From assembly GCA_002718515.1 (NCBI GenBank), contig PBEX01000003.1, positions 1 through 18,208 of the forward strand: a stretch of DNA of 18,208 nucleotides, in the 5' to 3' direction. The notes under the pieces are model-generated. The model was given only the letters and a program-made list of their open reading frames with translations. It was not told the origin of the DNA and made no database searches. Origin of the DNA: Phycisphaerae bacterium. Its GTDB lineage: Bacteria > Planctomycetota > Phycisphaerae > Phycisphaerales > SM1A02. Below, in pieces: positions 1 through 8,318 of this stretch (the first letter of the stretch is position 1; each line of letters begins with the position of its first letter). Made by a program: the position numbers and the translations under genes.

Positions 1-632
1 GCAAGAGCAGTCATGTTAGACGCTGCAATGCGAGCATCTGCGCGGGCGTCTGCACGGGCGTCTGTGTAATACAGATTCGCTGCACCCTCTGCCACATCAT
101 CACTATCAAGCACCACCACACCTGTGGCACCGTTCACGCTATCAACTGGCGCAGATGCTGCTGCCTCTGCTCGCCAGCCACCTGCAGCATGATCATAGGT
201 CAGTACATAGTTATCGATCCCAGCGCCCGCTGTGTAGCTGACATCAGCAAGAGCGGTCATGTTAGATGCTGCAATGCGAGCATCTGCGCGGGCGTCTGCA
301 CGGGCGTCTGTGTAATACAGATTCGCTGCACCCTCTGCCACATCATCAGAATCGAGCACCACCACACCTGTGGCACCGTTTACGCTATCAACTGGCGCAG
401 ATGTTGCCACCTCTGCACGCCAGCCACCTGCAGCATGATCATAGGTCAGTACATAGTTATCAATCGCAACGCCTGCTGTGTAGCTGACATCAGCAAGAGC
501 GGTCATGTTAGATGCTGCAATGCGAGCATCTGCGCGGGCGTCTGCACGGGCGTCTGTGTAGTAGAGGTTGACTGCTCCCTCTGCCACATCATCCGAATCG
601 AGCACCACCACACCTGTGGCACCGTTGACGCT
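1..632 (-). repeat. 246-bp tandem repeats in the fibre gene
   Basis: Period 246 bases (82 codons): units at 632-387, 386-141 and a partial third at 140-1 continuing beyond the window. By eye, units one and two differ at about 16 of 246 positions and units two and three at about 6 of 140, so copies are ~93-96% identical and in frame. Each unit also contains three in-frame copies of Asp-Ala-Arg-Ala (DARADARADARI). The differences cluster in three short spots, suggesting recent duplication with limited drift. Confidence 0.9.
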
Positions 633-992
633 GCTGACTGCGTCTGTATTGTCGATTTTATTAATTTTTGCGGGGTCTATTACCCCACCCATATCATCAT
701 TCACAATGAGATGATCGCCAATAGACCAATTGACCCCAAACTGAGTGCCCGCTACATCAATGACATAAAAATCACCTTTGAGCGCATTGGTGAGCCCAGG
801 GGTGCCAGCGGTCGCATTAAACGAGCCCTTGTAGGTGAGCTGCCCCGTGAGAGCTGTATTCTCCCATTTTCCTGTACCGCTGTTGTACTGCAGGATCTGG
901 CCATTTGCGAGCGCTGCTAGTGTGACATCAGAGAGCCCGCTGAGCGCAGTTGCGCCACCACCACCACCACCACCAGAAATCATCAATGTCAT
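1..992 (-). CDS. Tail fibre / appendage protein with tandem repeats, 3' end outside window
   Basis: Open frame of 330 codons from ATG 992 to the window edge with no stop, so the C-terminus is missing. AAGGAG lies eight bases before the start. The N-terminus is MTLMIS followed by seven glycines and then a domain ATALSGLSDVTLAALANGQI... with a strand region ending in DHLIVNDDMGG. From residue ~121 the sequence repeats in units of 82 residues: SVNGATGVVVLDSDDVAEGA, NLYYTDARADARADARIAAS, NMTALADVSYTAGVAIDNYV, LTYDHAAGGWRAE. 'VNGATGVVVL' and 'NLYYTDAR' motifs are well known in phage tail fibre and appendage proteins, especially in marine phages. It probably acts in adsorption or forms a shaft. The antisense frame over this region is an open-frame artefact of the repeats. 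Confidence 0.8.
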   Translation of the reverse strand, partial: MTLMISGGGGGGGATALSGLSDVTLAALANGQILQYNSGTGKWENTALTGQLTYKGSFNATAGTPGLTNALKGDFYVIDVAGTQFGVNWSIGDHLIVNDDMGGVIDPAKINKIDNTDAVSSVNGATGVVVLDSDDVAEGAVNLYYTDARADARADARIAASNMTALADVSYTAGVAIDNYVLTYDHAAGGWRAEVATSAPVDSVNGATGVVVLDSDDVAEGAANLYYTDARADARADARIAASNMTALADVSYTAGAGIDNYVLTYDHAAGGWRAEAAASAPVDSVNGATGVVVLDSDDVAEGAANLYYTDARADARADARIAASNMTAL

Positions 993-1004
993 TTTAAGTG
1001 CTCC

Positions 1005-1391
1005 TTAAACAGTGGGATCAGAGAGGCCGAAGAGGAAGATCAACTCATCACCAGCAGCCGCTTTTTTATAAGCAATGGTTGTGATCACATCACCAGAGGT
1101 GGCAGCAATCGGCAGAGCAATGGCTGCAGTAGATGGGATCTCAATCTCTGCAGCCACAGGATCAGCAGCTCCACCCCGGGCTCTGAGCTTGAGATAGGCG
1201 CTGCCAGTGGTGGAAGTGTTGCGCACACCTATGCTGATAAACTGCAGCCCTGCAGGCATAGCTGCCCCAGTTTTGCTGTCTTGCACATCAGTGCTAACAA
1301 CATCAGTCCAATCTGTAGAGGCATTGGTGCTGGTGTCGATTGAGCCGATATACCCAGCGCTTTGCTGGGGTGGCGTTTTATTCACTCTCAT
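1005..1391 (-). CDS. Small beta-rich protein, unknown
   Basis: 128 residues between holin and tail fibre. Predicted strands (LQFISIGVRNTSTTGSAYLK, AEIEIPSTAAIALPIAA, VITTIAYKKAAAGDELIFLF) suggest a compact beta-sandwich with no membrane segment or signal peptide. ATG at 1391 overlaps the holin TGA (ATGA), with GGGAG five bases upstream. It ends in TAA, which lies inside the ribosome-binding sequence of the fibre gene. It could be a virion surface or fibre-associated protein; I do not recognise a family. Confidence 0.55.
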   Translation of the reverse strand: MRVNKTPPQQSAGYIGSIDTSTNASTDWTDVVSTDVQDSKTGAAMPAGLQFISIGVRNTSTTGSAYLKLRARGGAADPVAAEIEIPSTAAIALPIAATSGDVITTIAYKKAAAGDELIFLFGLSDPTV

Positions 1392-1744
1392 TGCTGCTCC
1401 CTCTGCTGTGTGAATTTGTGCTCTGCCGCATTGCCTCCCACCAGCAACCCCAGCGCAGTCTGAATTGAGAGGAGCACCTCAGTGCTGGCAGCTCCCATCA
1501 GGGCTAGAGTAGAGGTGGCGATCACTGAGACTAGATAGGCAGCCATTTTACGGCCTCCAACAACCTCAAGCCAAATCTTGCTCTTGCGGTCTGTAGACTG
1601 CTGCGATTGAGGAGAGAGCGCGCTCTCTGGTGCCAACACCTTCTCTATATTTTCCGTCTGGCCCGTAGGCTCTGGCGTTGCCTTCAAAGGTGGAGAATTT
1701 GCCATCTCCTGCGAGCTCTTTACAGAGGGTGATGTGCTGCCCAT
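1388..1744 (-). CDS. Holin-like small membrane protein
   Basis: Holin candidate. After a polar N-terminal stretch rich in Pro/Ser/Gln, the conserved-looking part reads KIWLEVVGGRKMAAYLVSVI, a hydrophobic segment to ~ALMGAA, a second hydrophobic segment LLSIQTALGLLVGG, and NAAEHKF, with a charged tail. Two short membrane segments and the 'GGN..EHKF' ending are common in phage holins. Starts: ATG 1744 with GGGAG about ten bases upstream (used here, 118 residues), ATG 1783 (longer), or ATG 1545 with a strong GGAGG seven bases upstream (52 residues, after the lysin stop). The WLEVVGGRK motif upstream of 1545 favours a longer form. Overlap with the lysin is 179 bases if 1744 is right. It ends in TGA overlapping the next ATG. 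Confidence 0.6.
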   Translation of the reverse strand: MGSTSPSVKSSQEMANSPPLKATPEPTGQTENIEKVLAPESALSPQSQQSTDRKSKIWLEVVGGRKMAAYLVSVIATSTLALMGAASTEVLLSIQTALGLLVGGNAAEHKFTQQREQQ

Positions 1745-2297
1745 ATGGTTTTTTCTCCCTATCTGCCTCAGTGGCTGAATCATTGAATACTACCACGATA
1801 TCACCCGGGCGCAGACTGCTGGGCTCAACCCTGCGCGCCTGCCAATCTCGCCAGAGCCGATAGGTAGAGGGCAGAGTTTTTTTGCGAATCTGAGGGAGCA
1901 GAGAGGCCCAGCACTGAGCAGCAAATGCCCCGCACCAGGCAAACTGCCCATTTTTTGTGTAGGGCTTTTCCCAGCTCCACTGTAGCCCCTCATCACCTCT
2001 GATGTAGACACCAATGCGATCACTGCGCCCACCTAACCCGGGCTCTGTCACATTGAGTTTAAACTCTGACTGCGCGCGCTCGATTGCTACAGCTGCCGCC
2101 AGCTTGATCTCAGAGGTGAGCGCGCTCTCTCCCATGCGCCCCTCACCTGCGGGAAGATCGAGCGCCATGGCTGCAACCTCTCTGCGCAGGTGCCTGATGC
2201 GATCAGCCTGCTCATCTGCTCCGCTCTGGAGCTCCAGCAGCTGCGCCTCTAGCTGGCGCGCTCTTTCAATTAGATCTTTATTTGAAGGTCTACCCAT
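1566..2297 (-). CDS. Endolysin, CHAP/NlpC-P60-like Cys-His peptidase
   Basis: Putative peptidoglycan-cleaving lysin of 243 residues. The first ~50 residues are a coiled coil (DLIERARQLEAQLLELQSG, ADRIRHLRREVAAM). The catalytic domain follows: FAWCGAFAAQCW with the likely nucleophile Cys122, a LRPGDIVVVF strand at 162-171, GQHITLC with His188, and FSTFEGNARA with polar Glu205/Asn207, in the order typical of CHAP/NlpC-P60 amidases. The C-terminus is EGVGTRERALSSIAAVYRP. ATG at 2297 (TAATG with the hub stop) has AGGAG eight bases before. The holin-like gene overlaps its 3' end. No signal peptide is seen, so a holin is needed for export. It could instead act on the cell wall during entry, but its place beside a holin favours lysis. 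Confidence 0.75.
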   Translation of the reverse strand: MGRPSNKDLIERARQLEAQLLELQSGADEQADRIRHLRREVAAMALDLPAGEGRMGESALTSEIKLAAAVAIERAQSEFKLNVTEPGLGGRSDRIGVYIRGDEGLQWSWEKPYTKNGQFAWCGAFAAQCWASLLPQIRKKTLPSTYRLWRDWQARRVEPSSLRPGDIVVVFNDSATEADREKKPYGQHITLCKELAGDGKFSTFEGNARAYGPDGKYREGVGTRERALSSIAAVYRPQEQDLA

Positions 2298-5200
2298 TAG
2301 AGTAACTCCTGCCCATCAGTTGCTGCAGTGCCCAGCGTGCCCGCTGCGTCTGCTAGATATGCCCGCGCCCTGTGAGAGGCGGGGGCTGTGTCATATGCTG
2401 TGGATTCTATGTGGCCCACTGCACTGGCTATACCGTGGGCTGCGCTAAATTTTATTTCATTCCCGCTGATGCTGGCGATCGTGAGTGTGGTGGCTGAATC
2501 CTCATCACCCGGGGGGATGTAATCCACCACATCACCCACCGCGAAAAACTCAACATCCAGACGAGTAGCCCCCGTGGGGGATTGACCGCGCCCATAGGTC
2601 AGGCTGCTAACTTCAATGGTAGTAGCATTGATGATACCAGCAACCTCTGCTGCCACATTCCACCCAGCTGCGCTGAAATTATAATGCAGCAGCTCAACAT
2701 CCACCCCCTCACCTGTGATGCTCTGGCGCACACTCTGCACCATACCCACCCCAGAGCTCACCCCGTAGCTATCGCCATAGCCACGCAGATGGGGGGAGCT
2801 CACATCAATATAGGTGCCCACCTCTAGCAGATGCCCCAAATGGAAACCGACAGTGCCCCGCCAGAGGCGCACGGGATCAGAGCCAATCCTAAAAATACGA
2901 GTGAACACGGGGCGCAGCGCTGAGTAGATATCTGCAGTATTTTGCCCCAGCTCTTCTGCCGTGGCTCCGTATAGATGCAGATCTAGAGAGAGGCGCTCCT
3001 GCGAGTAGGCATTGATCGCCCGCTCATTGTTGATCGTCACCTCACCTCTAAACTCTGCCTCATCCTCATCATAATCATATGCGACCTGCAGCTGATTTAC
3101 TGTGGCCTCAAACACACCCCAGCTAGGTGGTGGATCTGCGAGCCAATCCCCTGCGCTGATCGTTTGGCGCACCCGGGTGGCAACCTCCATCCCCACAGGC
3201 ACTAGCGCCAGCTTAAGGCGTGCGCCTGCTGTGCTGGTGCGACGCAGCACCATGGCTGCGCCTATCGAGCGCAACACGCTTTCAAAGATCTGCCTGATCT
3301 CTACATCATCACCCGCCAGGCTAAATGTCATGTTGCTGATGCGGGTGGAGCTGCCTAATGAGAGAAACGAATCCTCATCAATAAATGTGCTGCTGATGTT
3401 GAGGCCCACCCCAGTGGTATCGTAAGTGCCATTCACGCCACCACCACCACCGCTCTGCAGTAGCGTGAGCAAAACCTCACCCGGGCTGGCATCCTCGAAT
3501 CTGACAGAGCTGCTGATGATGGCCCTGCCTTCTGTGCCTCTGCTGGCCCAATCGACCACTGGTTCCATTCTAGTGCGCTGGCGTCTCGTCAGATGCAGAC
3601 GGTAGCCCACTGTAGAGCCATCATAGACCACTGCAGTTTGATGGGTGCAGCGCACATACTGAGTGATCTCTTCATCTCTCCTGCGATTATAGGATCTAAT
3701 AGATATAAAATAGGTCTGTGCGCCTGCAGCTGATGGGATGCCTGCTATTTGCTCGGAGATGAGCAGGAGACGCTCAGAGGGTTGCCACCACCCCAGCGCA
3801 TAATCTCTGAACCTGTAGCTCTGGCGTGAGAGCTCCTGCTGTCTCCACTCCCGTGGGTAGAGGCGCGCCTGGTTGATTGCTCGATCATCAGGCCAGAGGC
3901 GAGGGTAGCCAGTTGCGCCAGAGGTGGCAGGATCAATAGGCACCACCATTTGACGCTGCGCGGGGGCTGGGGGCTGGGGTCCATTCGACCCATAAAACTG
4001 GGGTAGCTGATCACCTAGCCACGCTCCCCAGTGACTATAGGTGTAAACCGCTGCGCGCAGGGGGGCATCAATATGTGGGGTGAGATCCCAATAGAGCTCT
4101 CCCTGCGCCTCACGCAGCGCCCATTTTAGAAAGCCTCCATTTAGCCCAGTTTGATCTGCTGGGCTGGCTGCATTGTAGCCCGCTATAAAATCGTTAGGCC
4201 ACAGCATCACCCCCTCACTCACCACATACCTATGCAGCTCAATGATGGGGGTGAGGTAGGCGTGCTGATAAGGGTCAAAATCGAGCCCGTGCAGATTGAT
4301 GCTCGTCACATATCCATCAAGATTCACGCCTGTAAAATGGTATGCAGTTGCATGAAATGTTGTAATGGCAGAGCTGCCAGAGGCTAGCCTATGCCTGAGC
4401 CTAAAATGCCCCAATCTGGGGTGCTCAACATAGGTGCTCCCATCTGCCCTCTGTAGGGTAATATCAAATAAGTCATCATGATCATGGCCACCACAGATGA
4501 CGTTGTTATTTGCGCCATTAGTGAGCCATGTTTCAACCCCCTCACCTGTGAGAGAGGGCATATCTTGAGGGTTAAAACCACCCCAGCCAACTGCGCAGCC
4601 AAACTCAAACGTGTCTCCTATACCCTGCTCGAAATCGTGATACCCCTGCAGCAGTGTGGTCTGCCTACTCACCCCACCTGTTAGCCCCTCATCTACCATG
4701 GCAGTGAGAGGCACCACCTCTAAAGTAACTGCCACCCCATCTTCTACAGCTGGCGTGCTATCGAGGAAGCCACGCATCAGCTCTACCCAATCCCCCCAGC
4801 TCCCATCACTGCGCCCTGAGCTCACCCAGATTGATGCCCTGCGCCCACGCCAATAGACTACCTGATCTGTGAGCTCTGGCTGATTCGCGCCAGCTAGGCC
4901 CAGCTGATGGTCTTGCACTGGAGTCTCACCAATACCCCGCTGATCGAGCGTGATAGATGGGGTGCCCCCGCCAGTGGTGGCTGAGACTCTGAATGTCTCA
5001 GCATCTATATGGCAGAGGTCTCCTGCAGAGTAGACCGCTGTGAGGTCTCTATCTGTGTTTACTGTGATGGGGGTGCTATCTGTGTGGCTGATGGGCTCCA
5101 GCAGAAACGCATGAGAGACGCTGGTAGCCCGGGGCCCCAACCGAGAGAACACAGTACCTGGCTCTGATGCGCCTCCTCTGCGATCAACAGCTAGAGAGAC

Positions 5201-5425
5201 TGTGATAGGTTGATAATCTGCCACCCCACCCACGGGCTCTAGCTGTGCACCATAATCTGATACAGAGATAATGCTGCTTAAAAATGTGCGGGATACGCCA
5301 GCCAGATCAGAGCCAATGGCAGCAACAGAGGTGAGGCCTGTAGAGCTCCCTGAGTAATAAACCTCTGGGAGGCCTGCGAGCACCAGAGCGAATCTTCGAC
5401 GCTGATTTTGATCAGTCAGACTCAC
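2297..5425 (-). CDS. Tail hub / central tail tip protein
   Basis: Largest protein in the window (1042 residues), last of the tail-tip genes and directly before lysis; this fits the central hub that closes the tube and contacts the cell (lambda gpJ or Tal position). The N-terminus FALVLAGLPEVYYSG resembles the first strand of tail hub proteins. Around residues 630-700 is ASPGEVLLTLLQSGGGGGVN then YDTTGVGLNISSTFIDEDSF, a pattern I associate with phage hub proteins. Later strands include FEATVNQLQVAYDYDED and LEVGTYIDVSSPHLRG. Start is GTG at 5425, with GAGGAG eight bases upstream, overlapping the previous TGA. It ends in TAA overlapping the lysin ATG. No lytic domain is evident. Confidence 0.7.
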   Translation of the reverse strand: MSLTDQNQRRRFALVLAGLPEVYYSGSSTGLTSVAAIGSDLAGVSRTFLSSIISVSDYGAQLEPVGGVADYQPITVSLAVDRRGGASEPGTVFSRLGPRATSVSHAFLLEPISHTDSTPITVNTDRDLTAVYSAGDLCHIDAETFRVSATTGGGTPSITLDQRGIGETPVQDHQLGLAGANQPELTDQVVYWRGRRASIWVSSGRSDGSWGDWVELMRGFLDSTPAVEDGVAVTLEVVPLTAMVDEGLTGGVSRQTTLLQGYHDFEQGIGDTFEFGCAVGWGGFNPQDMPSLTGEGVETWLTNGANNNVICGGHDHDDLFDITLQRADGSTYVEHPRLGHFRLRHRLASGSSAITTFHATAYHFTGVNLDGYVTSINLHGLDFDPYQHAYLTPIIELHRYVVSEGVMLWPNDFIAGYNAASPADQTGLNGGFLKWALREAQGELYWDLTPHIDAPLRAAVYTYSHWGAWLGDQLPQFYGSNGPQPPAPAQRQMVVPIDPATSGATGYPRLWPDDRAINQARLYPREWRQQELSRQSYRFRDYALGWWQPSERLLLISEQIAGIPSAAGAQTYFISIRSYNRRRDEEITQYVRCTHQTAVVYDGSTVGYRLHLTRRQRTRMEPVVDWASRGTEGRAIISSSVRFEDASPGEVLLTLLQSGGGGGVNGTYDTTGVGLNISSTFIDEDSFLSLGSSTRISNMTFSLAGDDVEIRQIFESVLRSIGAAMVLRRTSTAGARLKLALVPVGMEVATRVRQTISAGDWLADPPPSWGVFEATVNQLQVAYDYDEDEAEFRGEVTINNERAINAYSQERLSLDLHLYGATAEELGQNTADIYSALRPVFTRIFRIGSDPVRLWRGTVGFHLGHLLEVGTYIDVSSPHLRGYGDSYGVSSGVGMVQSVRQSITGEGVDVELLHYNFSAAGWNVAAEVAGIINATTIEVSSLTYGRGQSPTGATRLDVEFFAVGDVVDYIPPGDEDSATTLTIASISGNEIKFSAAHGIASAVGHIESTAYDTAPASHRARAYLADAAGTLGTAATDGQELL

Positions 5426-6057
5426 GCCAAACTCTCCTCATACAGCTCGAATATATCCACAGCCTCTATATTGATGTCTGCGCAGGTGAAACGCACCATC
5501 AAATTTTCACCCCTCTGGGGGGCTGGGATAACTAGCGGTCTAGGATCATCAACCCCACCACTAGCAGGCTGAATCTGTGCGCCTGTGGTGATCACCTGCA
5601 CCGGGTAGCTAATCACCGCACCTTGCTCAATTGTGGGGGTGATTCGATTATTTACAGTATCCCATCTCACCCCATTATCTATCAGGGTGTGAGCCCCTCC
5701 TGATGTGTTGAGCTTAAAGAGCTCCACAGTGAGAGAGGGGGTAGTTCCTGATGCCTGCACCATTAAAAATAAAAATAGATAACGCCCGATAGGTGAGCTG
5801 AGAAATGGCACTTCTAGCGTCTCAGTGCTGGGTGGGTTGATCAGGAATGGTGTAAAAATATCTGTATCATCCACCACATCAGCAAAGTTTGCCTGCCCTC
5901 TGGTGAAATTTGCATGAATCACCCTGCGTGATCTGCCTGCCCCCAGATGATTCACTAGATCAATCATCTGCGCCATAGTTCCCCCCATCACTGGGGCGTC
6001 TACCATACATGCCCGGGGTGATGGGGTTGCTGCCTCAAATGCGTTGATCAATGCCAT
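5422..6057 (-). CDS. Tail protein, unknown
   Basis: 211 residues. A short N-terminal helix (MGGTMAQMIDLVNHLGAG) is followed by strands (YLFLFLMVQASGTTPSLTVE, VISYPVQVITTGAQI, ENLMVRFTCADI), giving the same order of helix then beta-sandwich as its upstream neighbour. A conserved-looking DLVNHLGAG resembles NMVNYTHAQLG of the neighbour, so the two may be distant paralogues docking on the same part of the tail. It ends in TGA overlapping the GTG start of the hub gene (GTGA). No enzyme motif. Function is not known. Confidence 0.55.
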   Translation of the reverse strand: MALINAFEAATPSPRACMVDAPVMGGTMAQMIDLVNHLGAGRSRRVIHANFTRGQANFADVVDDTDIFTPFLINPPSTETLEVPFLSSPIGRYLFLFLMVQASGTTPSLTVELFKLNTSGGAHTLIDNGVRWDTVNNRITPTIEQGAVISYPVQVITTGAQIQPASGGVDDPRPLVIPAPQRGENLMVRFTCADINIEAVDIFELYEESLA

Positions 6058-7091
6058 TATGGCCCCCAGACAATCATAGACCAGATAGGTGATGCAGGTG
6101 CTCTCTGGGCAGACTCAGCGGGCTGAGTAGGGCCATCACGCAGCAGCTCTAGATCTGCAGCGGGTGGGCGCTCTGTGACTCTATCTGGCTCATCAGTGGT
6201 GAGCGTCTGCCATGCAGGGACAACCTGAGCAGCTGGCACAGTGTTGCGCTGGTCTCTCCAGATTATATCTCTATCGTGCCCATTGCCGTGGGTGGCTGCA
6301 TAAATGTGCGCTTCATACTCATGCTCACGAGCTCTCGATCCTCCCCATTTTCTAGAGAGCGCACTCTTAGAGCTGAAATCGCCCGGGAGTAGTGTTTTAG
6401 GCGCAGTGACCGGCGCAACATTCTGCAGGCCACTCCAGGCAAAAAATACCCGAGGTCTCTTAGCCAGCTCTCTCAGAGTATTGGTGAGAGCTACACCCCG
6501 GGCAGATGAGAGAGGGTTATCTGCTGCGCTGCGATTGGCCCCCATGGGGGTGATGTTAGAGCCGCTGTGTTTACTGCTCACCACCCCAGCTGCCAGAGGG
6601 CTGGTGAGGGGCTGCCATTGTAGTGATAGATAGCTGATCGTGGTGGTGCCCCCTGTGGCATCAGCGGTAGCTGTGATCTCTAAATAGGTGCCAGCCTGCG
6701 CACCCACAGACAGTGTGGCCTCATACCACCTAGAAGTAGAGGTGAGGTTTATTGTGCTGGTGTTGTTATTGGTGAGCTCTTCTAGCGTGATGCTGCCTGC
6801 ATTGCTGCTGTTGTCCGCCTTAACGTGAATGAGCAGAGTGCTGTGGGCATTGGATGGCACAGGGATGCGCCACCGAGCATTTGGAGCTGTTGGGGTGCCA
6901 GTCACAGCAAACACCCCATCTGGCCAGCCCTGTGAGACCACAGGCGAGCACCCCAGCTGCGCATGGGTATAATTCACCATATTGCTCAGATTGCTAATAG
7001 TGCTTGACTGAATGATCTGGCCAGACACCACAGCATCAGGGGAGGGGATGAGGCCAGAGCCGCTGGCAGGTGCAGAGAATGTGTTAGCCAT
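6057..7091 (-). CDS. Tail protein with beta-sandwich domain, unknown
   Basis: 344 residues. The N-terminus (SGQIIQSSTISNLSNMVNY) forms a short helix, followed by a beta-sandwich-like region at ~residues 65-165 (ARWRIPVPSNAHSTLLIHVK, SITLEELTNN, YLEITATADATGGTTTISYL) resembling carbohydrate-binding or jelly-roll folds. The C-terminal third is different, polar and Pro/Arg-rich (NTVPAAQVVPAWQTLTTDEP; LRDGPTQPAESAQRAPASP) and may be extended. ATG at 7091 is coupled to the upstream TGA, with GAGGTGA just before; the stop TAA overlaps the next ATG as TAATG. Not recognised; probably a structural tail component. Confidence 0.55.
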   Translation of the reverse strand: MANTFSAPASGSGLIPSPDAVVSGQIIQSSTISNLSNMVNYTHAQLGCSPVVSQGWPDGVFAVTGTPTAPNARWRIPVPSNAHSTLLIHVKADNSSNAGSITLEELTNNNTSTINLTSTSRWYEATLSVGAQAGTYLEITATADATGGTTTISYLSLQWQPLTSPLAAGVVSSKHSGSNITPMGANRSAADNPLSSARGVALTNTLRELAKRPRVFFAWSGLQNVAPVTAPKTLLPGDFSSKSALSRKWGGSRAREHEYEAHIYAATHGNGHDRDIIWRDQRNTVPAAQVVPAWQTLTTDEPDRVTERPPAADLELLRDGPTQPAESAQRAPASPIWSMIVWGP

Positions 7092-8317
7092 CAGCTCACC
7101 TCATCATGCTCGATTGTGAGAGAGAGAGGCACCCTGCGCCTCAATCGCCCGGGATAATTTAGATTAAAGCGTGCCTCAATCAGTCTGCCAATATATCTGC
7201 CCCGCTCTGGCTGGATGCTGTAGAGGTCTGAATATTTATTATCTCGATAAACGCCGCCTATCTCCTGCATGGGTGCGCTATGACGCCTTGAATCTCCCCA
7301 CTCTCCCACATAGGTGAGGGGACGCCCGGGGCCTGTGTATCGAATAAACCGATCACCCCAATGCTGATATAGGTCTCTGCTGTCTGCCTCTGCGTCTAGG
7401 TAGAAGCTCACATCACTGCTGGTGTAGGTGGCTAGCTGATTGGAAACCATCCCCCCGCCTAGCAGACGCCGCGCAGTGGCCATTGAATCTGTGCTCAACT
7501 GGTGGCGCTCTACAGGCCGGGTGGGCAGCAGCATCATGGAACACGGGAATGATGCGCGCAGCCTGCTGTAGATGCTCGATCCACCCAACGCAGTGGGGCT
7601 CTCATTACCTGTAAACCCTAGCAGGTTGCGCAGTTTGTCACTCTGCCACGTTAGGGGCAGGGTAGATGTGGGGTAACTCAATACTGCGTGCCCCTCCTCA
7701 TCAATCAGCCACCGCACTGAGTTGAGCCCTGATAGACCCATCAGTGTGGTGTCAGTATGAGAGAGTGAGAGAGTTGAGTTTGCAGCATCTGCATCACTGC
7801 CCCCGGGGTCTCTAATCAACACCCGAACATCTTGATATTCGCCATCTATGATGACTGTAAACGCAGCACCAGCAGATGGGGTGATCGTGAATGAGGTAGG
7901 CCCCTGTACCCTACCTCTCAGCCAATCGTTGGGCAGCGTTGCAATCTCATTTGCCCCAGAGGTCACAGAACTCACTGTGCCAGAACCGAGGCCTAGATAA
8001 TCAGTACCCGCTGTATGAGCCACATCAAATGAGGCCACAGATGAAGTGAGTGTGATTTTATCTGCATCACTGATCGCTACACTCCACCCCCCCGCTGTGG
8101 GTGAGCCTCCTGCTGTGGCGTAATATTCAATCGTATCTGAGAGACTCTGAGTTGATGAGTAGCCATTTAGGAAATGAACCACATCCAGATAGACCACATT
8201 TGCCATAGTGATTTTGATGAATGTGGTGCCTCGATTGTAGAGGTTAACCTCACTGAGATCTCTTAGATCACACTCTGTGAGTAGGGCGAAATTTGGTGCG
8301 CTGTCTGAGCTGGGCAT
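7091..8317 (-). CDS. Distal tail protein, unknown
   Basis: 408 residues directly after the tape measure, where distal tail or tail-tip proteins (Dit or minor tail proteins) normally lie. The N-terminal ~150 residues are beta-rich (TIEYYATAGG, WSVAISDADKITLTSSV, FTITPSAGAAFTVIIDG); the middle repeats strand/loop patterns; the C-terminal part is more basic (GRLIEARFNLNYPGRLRRRV) and ends in a strand PLSLTIEHDEVS. No recognisable enzymatic motif. ATG at 8317 has AGGAGG seven bases upstream. It ends in TGA, overlapping the next start by one base. The family is not recognised; a structural role at the tail tip is inferred from position. Confidence 0.6.
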   Translation of the reverse strand: MPSSDSAPNFALLTECDLRDLSEVNLYNRGTTFIKITMANVVYLDVVHFLNGYSSTQSLSDTIEYYATAGGSPTAGGWSVAISDADKITLTSSVASFDVAHTAGTDYLGLGSGTVSSVTSGANEIATLPNDWLRGRVQGPTSFTITPSAGAAFTVIIDGEYQDVRVLIRDPGGSDADAANSTLSLSHTDTTLMGLSGLNSVRWLIDEEGHAVLSYPTSTLPLTWQSDKLRNLLGFTGNESPTALGGSSIYSRLRASFPCSMMLLPTRPVERHQLSTDSMATARRLLGGGMVSNQLATYTSSDVSFYLDAEADSRDLYQHWGDRFIRYTGPGRPLTYVGEWGDSRRHSAPMQEIGGVYRDNKYSDLYSIQPERGRYIGRLIEARFNLNYPGRLRRRVPLSLTIEHDEVS

Positions 8318-8318
8318 C

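Noticed and set aside
1..632. CRISPR array
   Set aside because: The repeats are 246 bp, contiguous and in frame within a protein; there are no short repeats separated by unique spacers.
189..920. Plus-strand open frame with internal repeats over the fibre region
   Set aside because: It is antisense to the fibre gene, which has a ribosome-binding site and recognisable motifs; its repetition only mirrors the 246-bp repeats and its Cys/His-rich composition is unnatural.
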